A stretch of 64,000 nt of DNA. Origin: Mesoflavibacter sp. GTDB taxonomy: Bacteria; Pseudomonadota; Alphaproteobacteria; UBA8366; Aestuariispiraceae. Each line of letters begins with the position of its first letter. Positions within the stretch are counted from its first letter, which is position 1. This document shows, piece after piece, positions 25,101-33,667 of the stretch. The stretch spans positions 2,108,001-2,172,000 of the forward strand of contig CP051228.1 in the NCBI GenBank assembly GCA_017792345.1. Direction: 5' to 3'. The notes under the pieces are model-generated. The model had not been told where the DNA came from and did not search any database. It worked only from the letters and a program-made list of their open reading frames with translations. The position numbers and the translations under genes are program-made.

Positions 25101-26369
25101 ATGACACAGATATCCGATCCGCCCGCCTTCCTGCGTTCCCTGTTCGATGCCGCGCTGGCCGCCGCCGACCCGCTGCAGTGTGTGCCGCCCTGCCTGCCGG
25201 ACCGGCCGGGCCGCCGGAACGTCCTGATCGGGGCAGGCAAGGCCTCGGCCCTGATGGCACAGGCAATCGAAAAGGCCTGGCCGCACGATCTCGAGGGGCT
25301 GGTCGTCACCCGCTATGGCCACGCCGTCCCCTGCGAGAAGGTGGAGATCGTGGAGGCGGCGCATCCGGTGCCGGACAAGGCCGGGGAGAAAGCCGCGCGC
25401 CGTATTCTTGAAATCGCCGAAGGCCTGGGCGAAGACGACCTCCTGATCTGCGCCATTTCCGGCGGCGGATCGGCCCTGCTCAGCCTGCCCGGCGATGGGC
25501 TGACGCTGGCGGACAAACAGGCGGTCAATAAGGCGTTGCTGCGTTCCGGCGCGACCATCGGCGAGATGAACTGCGTGCGCAAGCACCTGTCCGCGATCAA
25601 GGGCGGACGGTTGGCGGAGGCCGCCTATCCGGCGCGGGTTCATACGATCCTGATTTCCGACGTGCCGGGCGACGATCCGGCGGTGATCGCCTCCGGCCCG
25701 ACGGTGCCTGATGGAACCAGCCTGGCCGACGCGTTGGAGATTCTAGACCGTCGCGGGATCGATCTACCGCAGGCGGTGCGCGACCGGTTGGCCGACCCAG
25801 CCGCCGAAACGCCGAAACCGGGCGTCCCGGCCTTCAAGAACACCGAAACCGTCATGGCGGCCCGCCCCCTTGCGTCCCTCGAAGCGGCGGCGGAGGTCGC
25901 GCGCCAGGCCGGCGTCACCCCGCTGATCCTGGGCGATGCCTTGGAAGGGGAAAGCCGGGAGGTTGCGACGGTCCTGGCCGGGATCGCGCGATCCGTCCGC
26001 CAGCACGGCTTGCCGGCGAGACCTCCCGTCGTCCTGTTATCCGGCGGGGAGACCACTGTGACGATCAAGGGCGACGGTGTCGGCGGTCCCAATGCGGAAT
26101 TCGCCCTGGCGCTGGCCGTGGCGCTGGACAGTGCGGAGGGGATTTACGGCATCGCCTGCGATACGGATGGGGTTGATGGCGCGGCGGAACTGGCCGGAGG
26201 GCAAATCGGTCCGGACACGCTGCGGCGCGCCCTCGCGCAGGGAATCATGCCCCGCGCATCGCTGGCGCGGAACGATGCCCATGGCTTCTTCCAGGCGCTG
26301 GGCGACAGCATCGCGCCGGGCCCGACACTGACCAATGTGAATGATTTCCGCGCGGTCCTGATCCTGTAA
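25101..26369 (+). CDS. Glycerate 2-kinase (MOFRL family)
   Basis: A 422-residue protein with the two domains of class II glycerate kinases. The N-terminal part has NVLIGAGKASALMAQAIEKAW and LLICAISGGGSALLSLPGDGLTLADKQ. The C-terminal MOFRL domain has VVLLSGGETTVTIKGDGVGGPNAEFALALAV and DTDGVDGAAELAGG. It phosphorylates D-glycerate to 2-phosphoglycerate in the serine or glyoxylate (tartronate semialdehyde) route. It is a single-gene unit: psuG is divergent, and its stop lies one base from the stop of the convergent soeC-like gene. Confidence 0.93.
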   Translation: MTQISDPPAFLRSLFDAALAAADPLQCVPPCLPDRPGRRNVLIGAGKASALMAQAIEKAWPHDLEGLVVTRYGHAVPCEKVEIVEAAHPVPDKAGEKAARRILEIAEGLGEDDLLICAISGGGSALLSLPGDGLTLADKQAVNKALLRSGATIGEMNCVRKHLSAIKGGRLAEAAYPARVHTILISDVPGDDPAVIASGPTVPDGTSLADALEILDRRGIDLPQAVRDRLADPAAETPKPGVPAFKNTETVMAARPLASLEAAAEVARQAGVTPLILGDALEGESREVATVLAGIARSVRQHGLPARPPVVLLSGGETTVTIKGDGVGGPNAEFALALAVALDSAEGIYGIACDTDGVDGAAELAGGQIGPDTLRRALAQGIMPRASLARNDAHGFFQALGDSIAPGPTLTNVNDFRAVLIL

Positions 26370-26370
26370 C

Positions 26371-27321
26371 TCAGACCGACCGGTCGCCGTAATACAGCAT
26401 GACCGTATGCTTCGCCTCGGCGAAGAACAGGAAGCGTTCGGCCAGCAGACCGACCGCCCCCGTCACGACGGAAATGGCGATGAACAGGCTGGCCATGATG
26501 CCGGTCGCGAAACCGGCCGCCGTCACCGACAGCAAGGGAAACAGAAACCCCCACATCAAGGCGATGCGGCGCAGGCGAAAGGCATGTTTGCGCGCGATGC
26601 GGAAACCCATTTCGGTCATCAGATAATTGTCGCCGTCATGCGGCGCTTCGAACAGATGGACCTTGCCCATATCGCCCAGGCCGGTCGCGCTTTCGGCCGT
26701 CGAGCGCGGGGCCGCGTCCCGGATCCGCCGCCAATAGATCATCTTCACGGCCATGGCGATCAGCAGCAGGATGGCCGTCACGTTGACGATCTGAGGGGAT
26801 ACGAAGCCCATCAGGAAGGCGATTGCGTTCAAAAGGATCGCGCCACTGGCGGCGGCCATGGCGAGATACCCTACCGGCGTCACCGGGTTCGACCAGGCCG
26901 GAATGGTCTTCAGCGAGCCGTAGATCATCGCCGTGCAATAGACGGTCAGGACGGCGCAGGCGATCGCGAGGCCGCCCAGTGCCGGTTGCCAGGCCGTGGA
27001 CAGGTCCGGGACAATCAACCGCGCCAGGGCATAGGCGCCCATCGGGCCGAAGCTGACGATGGCCATGACGCCTTCCCGACTGAGCCAGGAGGACCGCCAT
27101 TGGCTCAAGGCCCGCCAGGCCCGTTCCGGATGACCCAGATGGAAGGTCGAGGATAAAAGCCCGGCGACGATCAGCGCGAAGGACAGACCGCAAACTGTCC
27201 AGGTGACGGCGGGGGCGGGAGGCACTAGGCCCGCGAGATCCATCAGGACGAACAGCGCGAACAGACCGTATCCGGCGCCGGACGCCGTGGTGAAGAATAT
27301 GACCGACTTGGCGGGATGCAT
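26371..27321 (-). CDS. soeC: DmsC/SoeC-like membrane anchor subunit
   Basis: A 316-residue polytopic protein with about eight helices, starting with HPAKSVIFFTTASGAGYGL. SSTFHLGHPERAWRALSQWRSSWLSREGV is the DmsC-family signature. It should anchor the molybdenum and iron-sulfur subunits to the inner membrane and exchange electrons with quinone. It is the last gene of a five-gene leftward operon, 6 bases after the FeS subunit. The symbol rests on operon content (sulfite exporter, no Tat signal on the large subunit) rather than on this subunit alone. Confidence 0.82.
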   Translation of the reverse strand: MHPAKSVIFFTTASGAGYGLFALFVLMDLAGLVPPAPAVTWTVCGLSFALIVAGLLSSTFHLGHPERAWRALSQWRSSWLSREGVMAIVSFGPMGAYALARLIVPDLSTAWQPALGGLAIACAVLTVYCTAMIYGSLKTIPAWSNPVTPVGYLAMAAASGAILLNAIAFLMGFVSPQIVNVTAILLLIAMAVKMIYWRRIRDAAPRSTAESATGLGDMGKVHLFEAPHDGDNYLMTEMGFRIARKHAFRLRRIALMWGFLFPLLSVTAAGFATGIMASLFIAISVVTGAVGLLAERFLFFAEAKHTVMLYYGDRSV

Positions 27322-27327
27322 CGCGCC

Positions 27328-28074
27328 TCACATGGACAGAATTTTGTCGAGCCAGCGGGCCATCAGCCCCGCCTTGTCGTCGGCAACCGGCGTCAGGCCG
27401 GCACCGCCCAGCGCCTCTTCCGCGACCGTCTTGCGCGGGCGCGGCGGCAGATAGCGGTTCACCGGCTTCGCCCCCTGTTCGGGCATCAGCGCATAACCGC
27501 CCCGGTCGGCCGACAGGCGGGAGACGTCGCTGTCCGGGTCACCCAGATCGCCGAAGGACCGCGCCCCCGCCGGGCAGGTCGACACGCAGGCCGGGACACG
27601 CATGTCCGGCGGCAGGGTCTCGTTGTAGATCCGATCGACGCACAGCGTGCATTTCTTCATCACGCCCGCGTCTTCGTCATATTCCCGCGCGCCGTAGGGA
27701 CAGGCCCAACTGCACAGTTTGCAGCCGATGCAGGTATCGCCATTGACCAGGACGATGCCGTCCTCCTCGCGCTTGTAGGATGCGCCGGTCGGGCAGACGG
27801 TGACGCAGGGCGCGTCTTCGCAATGCAGGCAGGATTTCGGGAAATGGACGGTCCGGCTGTCGCCTTCGTCCGACACGACCTCGAAAGTGTGGATGCGGTT
27901 GAACCAGACGCCGGACGGCTGCGCGCCATAGGGATCGCTGTCGGTCAGCGGCGCGGAATGGCCGCCGGTATTCCACTCCTTGCAGTTCACCGCACAGGCG
28001 TGACAGCCGACGCAGATGTCCAGGTCGATGACCAGACCCAGCTTCTTGCCGGTCTTTGCGGGAAGGCTGGTCAT
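27328..28074 (-). CDS. soeB: 4Fe-4S ferredoxin-like subunit (SoeB/DmsB type)
   Basis: The product is 248 residues from ATG 28074, with AAGGA upstream and an ATGA overlap with the large-subunit gene. Four cysteine clusters mark four 4Fe-4S centres: DICVGCHACAVNCKEW, CLHCEDAPCVTVCPTGA, CIGCKLCSWACPYGA, and CTLCVDRI with CVSTCPAGA. It should pass electrons between the molybdenum subunit and the membrane anchor. The open frame continues far upstream of this start, but that part only shadows the large-subunit gene. Confidence 0.88.
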   Translation of the reverse strand: MTSLPAKTGKKLGLVIDLDICVGCHACAVNCKEWNTGGHSAPLTDSDPYGAQPSGVWFNRIHTFEVVSDEGDSRTVHFPKSCLHCEDAPCVTVCPTGASYKREEDGIVLVNGDTCIGCKLCSWACPYGAREYDEDAGVMKKCTLCVDRIYNETLPPDMRVPACVSTCPAGARSFGDLGDPDSDVSRLSADRGGYALMPEQGAKPVNRYLPPRPRKTVAEEALGGAGLTPVADDKAGLMARWLDKILSM

Positions 28075-31064
28075 TCTTGGCCATCCTTCGAAACGCGGTT
28101 GCCATGGCCGGGCCGGACGCCGCTGCCGCGATGGGCATGGGCTTCGCGATTGCCGACCCAGTCCCTGGGTGTCGCCTCGGCCTTGCCGGATTCCTCCGCA
28201 TGCTGGGACGCGCCGTAGCGCAGCGTGCCGTCGCCATCCGTCGCCGGATCGGCCAGATCGGGGCGATGGAAGCGTTCGAACATCGGCTCCGTCGCGCCGG
28301 CCTCGGCGGGCGTGCATTTCTCCAGCCGGACCTTCAGGTCGTACCAGGCGGCCTGCCCCGTCACCGGATCGGCATTGGCGTATCGGAACCCGCCGTCCCG
28401 CGGGGGCAGCAATTCGGTGATGACATGGTTCAGCAGGAAGCCCTTTTCGGTCTCCGGCGCGCCGTCCTTCAGACCCCAGGCGCCGCGCCGCTTGCCGATG
28501 GCATTCCAGGTCCAGACCGTCCCGGCCTCGACGCCATGCATGATCTTGATCTGCGTCTTGACCCGGCCGAACGGGCTGACGACCCAGACCCAGTCCTGAT
28601 CCGCCGCATCGATCTCCGCCGCCGCGTCGGGATGGACGAACAGGCGGTTCTGATTGGTGATCTGGCGCAGCCAGGCGTTCTGCGATCCCCAGGAGTGATA
28701 CATGTGCATCGGGCGCTGGGTCAGAGCATGCAGGGGGTATGCGTCGCCCGAGCTTTCCCCCTCGAAGGGCGGGTACCAGAACGGGATCGGGTCGAAATAC
28801 TTCTCCACCCGCGCCCGGTGTTCCTCCGGCGGCAGGGCGGGGCCATAGCCCTGGGCGGCCAGCCGGAACCGCTGCACCGGCTCGGAATAGATCTGCATGA
28901 CGATCCGGTCGGGCGAGGGGATCCAGCCCATCCGGTGCGCTAGGGTCAGGTAGTCCCGGTTGGCGTGCTTCAGCCAGGATTGCGCCTCGGTGAAGGGCAT
29001 TTCCCAGAAGCCGCCATTCTCGATGTAGCGCGACAATTGGTTCGGATTCGGGCCGCCGCGCCCCTGATCGACGCCCAACTCGCCGCGCCATCCGGCCAGG
29101 GGGCCGATCCCGGGCGCGCGTTCGTGATTGACGATGTAGTCGGGATAGCCGCCGGGATAGGCGGGGGACCCGTCCTCCTTCACGAAGCCGGGCAGGCCCA
29201 GCCGCGCGCCCAGATCGATCAGGACTTCCTGAAACGGCCGAACGTCGCGGTCCGGCTTCAGGACCGGATGGCGGATGGAATCCCCCGGCCCTTCGGCGCT
29301 GCAGATCGGCCGGTCCAGAAGGGAAATGCAGTCCCAGCGTTCCAGATAGGTCGTGTCCGGCAGGACCAGGTCGGCATAGGGCACGGTTTCGGAATAGAAG
29401 GCGTCCGAATAGATGATCTTCGGGATCTTGTAGCTGCCGTCTTCCTTCGTGTCGGTCAGGTAATGCAGCACGCCCGGCACGTTCATCGAACTGTTCCAGC
29501 CCATATTGGCCATGTAGAGGAACAGCACGTCGATCGGGTAGGGATCGCCCTTCCAGGCGTTGTGGATCACCATCTGCATCAGACCGTGCGCGGCCAGCGG
29601 ATGTTCCCAGCTATAGGCCTTGTCGATGCGCTTGGGCGTGCCGTCCGGTTCGATCAGCAAATCCTCGGGACCGGTCGGGAAGCCCAGCGGCATGCCTTCC
29701 AGCGGCTTGTCGGCGCGGACATTGTGGCCCGCCGGCTTCGGTCCCGGCGGGACCGGACGCGGGAAGGGCGGTTTCGACCGGAAGCCCCCCGGCACGTCGA
29801 TGGAGCCCAGGATCATCTGCAGGACATGGATGATGCGGCAGGTATGGAACCCGTTGGAATGGGCGGAGATGCCGCGCATCGCATGCATCGAAACCGGTCG
29901 GCCGATGACTTTGTCCTGCTTACGGCCGGCCCAATCGGTCCATTCGATATCCAGTTCGATCGTCTGTTCGAAGGCCGCATGCGCCAGTTCGGCCGCGATC
30001 CGCCGGATCGTGTCCGCCGGAATGCCGCAGGTTTCGGCGACCGTGTCCGGGGCATAGGCATCGTCCAGGAAGCGGTCGGCCAGCAGGTGGAAGGCCGGCA
30101 CGGTGCGCTGACCGTCGATGTCCACGGATCCGACCAGAATGGGGCTGGAATCCGGTTCCAGCGCGCTGACGATCTTCTTCTGCTTGCCGTCCAGCAGCAG
30201 CGGATTGCCGTCCCGGTCGCGTACGAACAGCCCGTCATCCGGATGGCCCGGCGCCTGGATCACCAGCCAGGGCGCGTTGGTGTAGCGCGCCAGATAGTCC
30301 CAATCGACTTTCTCCGCCTTCAGCAATTCGTGGATCAGCGCGCCGGCGAACAACCCGTCCGTGCCGGGCCGGATTCCGACCCATTCGTCGGCGACGGCGG
30401 AGTAACCGGTCTTGACCGGATTGATCGACACGAACTTGGCCGCCTCGCGGCTTTTCAGATGGCCGATGCCCATCTTGATCGGGTTGCTGTCATGGTCTTC
30501 GGCGACGCCGAACAGCATGAAATACTTCGTGCGCTCCCAATCCGGTTCGCCGAATTCCCAAAAGGAGCTGCCGATGGAATAGAGCCCCGCCGCCGCCATG
30601 TTGACGGAGCAGAACCCGCCATGGGCGGCGAAGTTCGGCGTGCCGAAACGCCCGGCCCACCACCCGGTCAGGGATTGGCTTTGATCCCGGCCGGTGAAAA
30701 AGGCCAGGCGGCGCGGATCGGTCTTGCGTACGGTGCCCAGCCAGTCTTCGGCCAGGGCCAGCGCCTCGTCCCACTCGATCTCCTCGAACTCGCCCGACCC
30801 GCGCGGGCCGACCCGCTTCAACGGCTTGGTCAGGCGTGCCGGGGATTTGACATTCATGATCCCGGCGGATCCCTTGCCGCACAGGACGCCCCGGTTCACC
30901 GGGTGGTCGGGATTCCCGTCGATATAGCGCAGCTCGTCATTCTTGAAATGAACCCGGATACCGCAGCGGCAGGCGCACATGTAGCAGGTGGTGTATTCGG
31001 TCCGGTCGATGGACTGTGGCGTCGTGTCGACCTGCTCTCGCACGGTGGTAAAGGGTCCTGCCAT
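28071..31064 (-). CDS. soeA: Molybdopterin oxidoreductase large subunit, probable cytoplasmic sulfite dehydrogenase SoeA
   Basis: A 997-residue DMSO-reductase-family protein. The N-terminal iron-sulfur motif is TTCYMCACRCGIRVHF with a later VLCGKGSAG, a C-x2-C-x3-C-x27-C type arrangement. Molybdopterin-domain segments include WWAGRFGTPNFAAHGGFCSVNMAAAG and YSETVPYADLVLPDTTYLERWD. There is no twin-arginine signal, so the enzyme should stay in the cytoplasm, unlike DmsA or PhsA. With a DmsC-type anchor and a TauE sulfite exporter in the same operon, the best match is SoeABC, which oxidises sulfite to sulfate and reduces quinone. Thiosulfate or polysulfide reductase remains an alternative. Confidence 0.83.
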   Translation of the reverse strand: MAGPFTTVREQVDTTPQSIDRTEYTTCYMCACRCGIRVHFKNDELRYIDGNPDHPVNRGVLCGKGSAGIMNVKSPARLTKPLKRVGPRGSGEFEEIEWDEALALAEDWLGTVRKTDPRRLAFFTGRDQSQSLTGWWAGRFGTPNFAAHGGFCSVNMAAAGLYSIGSSFWEFGEPDWERTKYFMLFGVAEDHDSNPIKMGIGHLKSREAAKFVSINPVKTGYSAVADEWVGIRPGTDGLFAGALIHELLKAEKVDWDYLARYTNAPWLVIQAPGHPDDGLFVRDRDGNPLLLDGKQKKIVSALEPDSSPILVGSVDIDGQRTVPAFHLLADRFLDDAYAPDTVAETCGIPADTIRRIAAELAHAAFEQTIELDIEWTDWAGRKQDKVIGRPVSMHAMRGISAHSNGFHTCRIIHVLQMILGSIDVPGGFRSKPPFPRPVPPGPKPAGHNVRADKPLEGMPLGFPTGPEDLLIEPDGTPKRIDKAYSWEHPLAAHGLMQMVIHNAWKGDPYPIDVLFLYMANMGWNSSMNVPGVLHYLTDTKEDGSYKIPKIIYSDAFYSETVPYADLVLPDTTYLERWDCISLLDRPICSAEGPGDSIRHPVLKPDRDVRPFQEVLIDLGARLGLPGFVKEDGSPAYPGGYPDYIVNHERAPGIGPLAGWRGELGVDQGRGGPNPNQLSRYIENGGFWEMPFTEAQSWLKHANRDYLTLAHRMGWIPSPDRIVMQIYSEPVQRFRLAAQGYGPALPPEEHRARVEKYFDPIPFWYPPFEGESSGDAYPLHALTQRPMHMYHSWGSQNAWLRQITNQNRLFVHPDAAAEIDAADQDWVWVVSPFGRVKTQIKIMHGVEAGTVWTWNAIGKRRGAWGLKDGAPETEKGFLLNHVITELLPPRDGGFRYANADPVTGQAAWYDLKVRLEKCTPAEAGATEPMFERFHRPDLADPATDGDGTLRYGASQHAEESGKAEATPRDWVGNREAHAHRGSGVRPGHGNRVSKDGQE

Positions 31065-31087
31065 AACGGAACGTCGCCTCGATACTT

Positions 31088-31846
31088 TTATAGTTTTCTA
31101 AAGACCCAGTTCGCCACGAACCCGGCCAAGGCGGCTATCAGAATAGCGGCAATTCCGTACAACAGCGCGTGAAGATGCGCCATGCGGAAGACCTGGGCCC
31201 CGAACCCTTCCTTGTTGACGAAAAGCGGGGTTGTCTGGGCGCCGACCACCTGTCCGTTTTGGACCAGAAGGGTCTCAATCGTATAGGTGCCGACGGGTAC
31301 GTTGGCCGGGATCAGAATGGCCGACCGGAACAAGCGCCCGCCCCGGCGCTCGACCCGACCGAACTGGGCGCTGTAATGCCCGATATTGATCTTGTTCCGG
31401 ACCACGGCCTGCGCGAACAGGACCGACCCCGGCCCGGCCTCCGCCTCCACAGTGCGGAAGCGCAGATTGTCGACGCCGATCTGGTGCCGGCGCAGGGCGC
31501 TGCCCGGCAGATCAATCGGACCGAAGGCCGTCGTCGCAACATGATAGAAGGCAGGAACGCCCTCGAACGAAACCGATTCCTGATTGATCCAGATGCCCGC
31601 CACCCGGTCCTTCCGGCGAACCGCGATCTCTTCCTTGGGACCGTGGACGACGATCACGACTTCCCCCGCCCCTTGCACCGATCCGAACACCAGGAGTTCC
31701 GTGCCCGTGAAACCGGCCGTAACGGCAACCAGGTGATGATCGACATCCGCGATCAGCGGTTCCGTGGCCCGCACCGGACTGGCCACGGCCATTGCCGCTG
31801 CGAACCCGGTGGCCAATGCCAGAAGTGTCGATTGGCCCCGCTTCAT
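31088..31846 (-). CDS. TIGR02186-family exported protein with C-terminal membrane helix
   Basis: The product is 252 residues from ATG 31846, which overlaps the stop of the TauE gene (ATGA). A signal peptide (about 1-27, ending in PVRA) leads to a beta-rich periplasmic domain (LVFGSVQGAGEVVIVVHGP, VRRKDRVAGIWINQESVSF, IPANVPVGTYTIETLLVQNG). One C-terminal helix (LLYGIAAILIAALAGFVANWVF) is followed by a short basic tail. It is recognised as TIGR02186, a family of unknown function typically paired with a TauE/SafE exporter. A role as a periplasmic partner of sulfite export is the simplest inference. Confidence 0.82.
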   Translation of the reverse strand: MKRGQSTLLALATGFAAAMAVASPVRATEPLIADVDHHLVAVTAGFTGTELLVFGSVQGAGEVVIVVHGPKEEIAVRRKDRVAGIWINQESVSFEGVPAFYHVATTAFGPIDLPGSALRRHQIGVDNLRFRTVEAEAGPGSVLFAQAVVRNKINIGHYSAQFGRVERRGGRLFRSAILIPANVPVGTYTIETLLVQNGQVVGAQTTPLFVNKEGFGAQVFRMAHLHALLYGIAAILIAALAGFVANWVFRKL

Positions 31847-32778
31847 TCGATGCCTCCGGTCGCGTCCATCGGATGGATCGAATAGAAATCGTCTGGCGGA
31901 ATGACCAAGTCGAAGACGATCTTGAAACAGACCGCCAGGACCAGGATGGCCAGAAGCACGCGCACCTGTTCGCCGCGCAGTTTGGCGCCCAGCTTGGTCC
32001 CGAACTGCGCCCCGACCACGCCGCCCAGCAGCAACAGAAGGGCCAGCACCACGTCGACAGTCTGGTTCAGGGTCGCCTGGAACAGGGTCGCGTTGGCGCT
32101 GACGAAAATGATCTGGAACAGGGATGTGCCGACGACGACATTGGTCGGCATGCCCAGAAGATAGATCATCGCCGGAACCATGACGAATCCGCCGCCGACC
32201 CCCAGAATGGCGGTCAGGATCCCGACGAAAAAGCCGATCGAAATCGGCATCAGGATGCTGATGTAAAGCTTGGACTTGCGGAACCGCATTTTGAACGGCA
32301 GCCCGTGCATCCAATTGTGCTGGTGCAGCTTTCGGCGCGGCCCGCCTTTCGGTCGCCAGGTCCGGACAAAGGACCGGACGCTTTCCAGCATCATCAATCC
32401 GCCGATAATGCCCAGGAAGACGACATAGGACAGCCGAATGACGAGGTCGATCTGACCTTGGGACTGCAACCATTTGAAGATGAAAACGCCCAGCGTCGAG
32501 CCGAAGAATCCACCCAGCAACAGCACCAGACCCATCGCGATGTCGACATTGCCGCGCCGCCAATGGGCCAGCACCCCGGAGACCGAGGAGGCGATGATCT
32601 GATTGGCACCGGTTCCGACGGCGACGGGGGCGGGAACGCCCAGAAACATCAACAATGGGGTCATTAGAAAGCCGCCGCCGACACCGAAGATTCCCGACAG
32701 CATGCCGACGCCCGCCCCCATACCCAGGATGAGGAAGATGTTTACCGACATCTCGGCGATCGGCAGATAGATGTGCAT
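31843..32778 (-). CDS. TauE/SafE-family sulfite/organosulfonate exporter
   Basis: A 311-residue membrane protein with two repeated halves, each with a glycine-rich motif: GMLSGIFGVGGGFLMTPLLMFLG near residue 25 and ILTAILGVGGGFVMVPAMIYLLG near 190. About eight hydrophobic helices are visible. A basic cytoplasmic loop (RTWRPKGGPRRKLHQHN) joins the halves. Family members export sulfite, sulfoacetate or related anions. It is first in the leftward operon with TIGR02186 and the SoeABC-like enzyme, which fits dealing with toxic sulfite by both oxidation and export. No good ribosome-binding site is seen at the chosen start; Met 10 is an alternative. Confidence 0.87.
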   Translation of the reverse strand: MHIYLPIAEMSVNIFLILGMGAGVGMLSGIFGVGGGFLMTPLLMFLGVPAPVAVGTGANQIIASSVSGVLAHWRRGNVDIAMGLVLLLGGFFGSTLGVFIFKWLQSQGQIDLVIRLSYVVFLGIIGGLMMLESVRSFVRTWRPKGGPRRKLHQHNWMHGLPFKMRFRKSKLYISILMPISIGFFVGILTAILGVGGGFVMVPAMIYLLGMPTNVVVGTSLFQIIFVSANATLFQATLNQTVDVVLALLLLLGGVVGAQFGTKLGAKLRGEQVRVLLAILVLAVCFKIVFDLVIPPDDFYSIHPMDATGGIE

Positions 32779-32994
32779 TGACGCGCCGACCCCCGTTGCG
32801 GCGTTGGCCCTGCCTTAAGGATGCGCGCTTTGGCGGCGGCCCGGTTGCACCAGAGCGCCGCTTAAGCAATTGTGATCTGGCGGATTCCCAAGGCGCAACA
32901 TGAACCCGTATGCCCTGAGTCGTCAATGCGGCCCAAGGTTAAATTTAGTCACGATCATGATTAAATAAGCTTCGCAAAACGGGGAAGGAGTACG

Positions 32995-33219
32995 ATGGAA
33001 AAGGCGGAACTAGACGCCACGGGGCTGAAATGCCCACTGCCGGTCTTGAAGGCCCGCAAGGCGATAAAATCCCTGCCGCCCGGGGCGATCTTGGTCGTGC
33101 GCGCCACCGATCCGGGATCGCCGGCCGACATGCAGGCATTCTGCGATTCACAAGGCCACGACATGACCGCGTCCGAGGAAGCGGACGGGGTGTTCATCTT
33201 CGAAATCAGAAAGGGCTGA
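32995..33219 (+). CDS. tusA: TusA-like sulfur carrier protein
   Basis: The 74-residue protein has the complete family motif LDATGLKCPLPVLKARKAI, with the catalytic Cys in C-P-x-P. TusA proteins carry a persulfide between sulfurtransferases, in tRNA thiolation, molybdenum cofactor maturation and sulfur oxidation. A strong ribosome-binding site (GAAGGAG) precedes the ATG. It is divergent from the TauE/SoeABC-like operon across a 216-base gap. Location next to sulfur genes supports a dissimilatory or cofactor-supply role, though a housekeeping role is equally possible. Confidence 0.9.
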   Translation: MEKAELDATGLKCPLPVLKARKAIKSLPPGAILVVRATDPGSPADMQAFCDSQGHDMTASEEADGVFIFEIRKG

Positions 33220-33238
33220 CGGTGCGGCCGGATCGCGA

Positions 33239-33550
33239 TCAGTCGTTGATCTGCGATTTGCTGTAGATTTCGGTGATCGATACGGCCAAGTGATCTTCGA
33301 CGACGACGATCTCGCCACGGCCGATGGGCATGCCGTTGCAGCGAATCTCGACCGTATCGCCGACCCGGCGGTCCAGTTCGATCACGGCACCGCGCCCGAT
33401 CTTCAGCAGGTTCGAAACCTTCATCTCGGCGGTGCCCAGAACGGCGGTGATGTCGACGCCGATCTTATTGACCGCGCTGACCCGACCGGCGCGGCTGACC
33501 GCGTCCGCCGCAGCGGCTGCCAATGCCCCTTTGTCGCCCTCGTCGGCCAT
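33239..33550 (-). CDS. fliN: Flagellar motor switch protein FliN
   Basis: A 103-residue protein with the SpoA/FliN C-terminal domain: VDITAVLGTAEMKVSNLLKIGRGAVIELD, then GDTVEIRCNGMPIGRGEIVVVEDHLAVSI. FliN forms the C-ring of the flagellar motor with FliM and FliG. The N-terminal part is short and Ala/Asp-rich. The gene is alone: no other flagellar gene is present, and its neighbours are tusA (convergent) and an SEL1-repeat gene (divergent). It may be an isolated second copy or the only copy separated from the main cluster. Confidence 0.88.
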   Translation of the reverse strand: MADEGDKGALAAAAADAVSRAGRVSAVNKIGVDITAVLGTAEMKVSNLLKIGRGAVIELDRRVGDTVEIRCNGMPIGRGEIVVVEDHLAVSITEIYSKSQIND

Positions 33551-33667
33551 TAATCGCTTCCGTCTCGACGCTCGTTTCCAATAGGACTAAGTCTACGCGT
33601 CGATTCGCCCCTCCGTCCATGCTATATCCGCTGCCAGCGTCTCGCGTCACCGGCCGGTTCAAGGATC

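Noticed and set aside
28075-29091. Apparent N-terminal extension of the FeS subunit by about 339 residues
   Set aside because: This part shadows soeA in another frame. The ATG at 28074 has a ribosome-binding site and begins the conserved FeS protein.
28965-31172. A 735-codon plus-strand open frame
   Set aside because: Antisense to soeA; no start signal and no recognisable domain.
31847-32926. Apparent long N-terminal extension of the TIGR02186 protein
   Set aside because: It overlaps the TauE gene in another frame; the signal peptide begins at ATG 31846.
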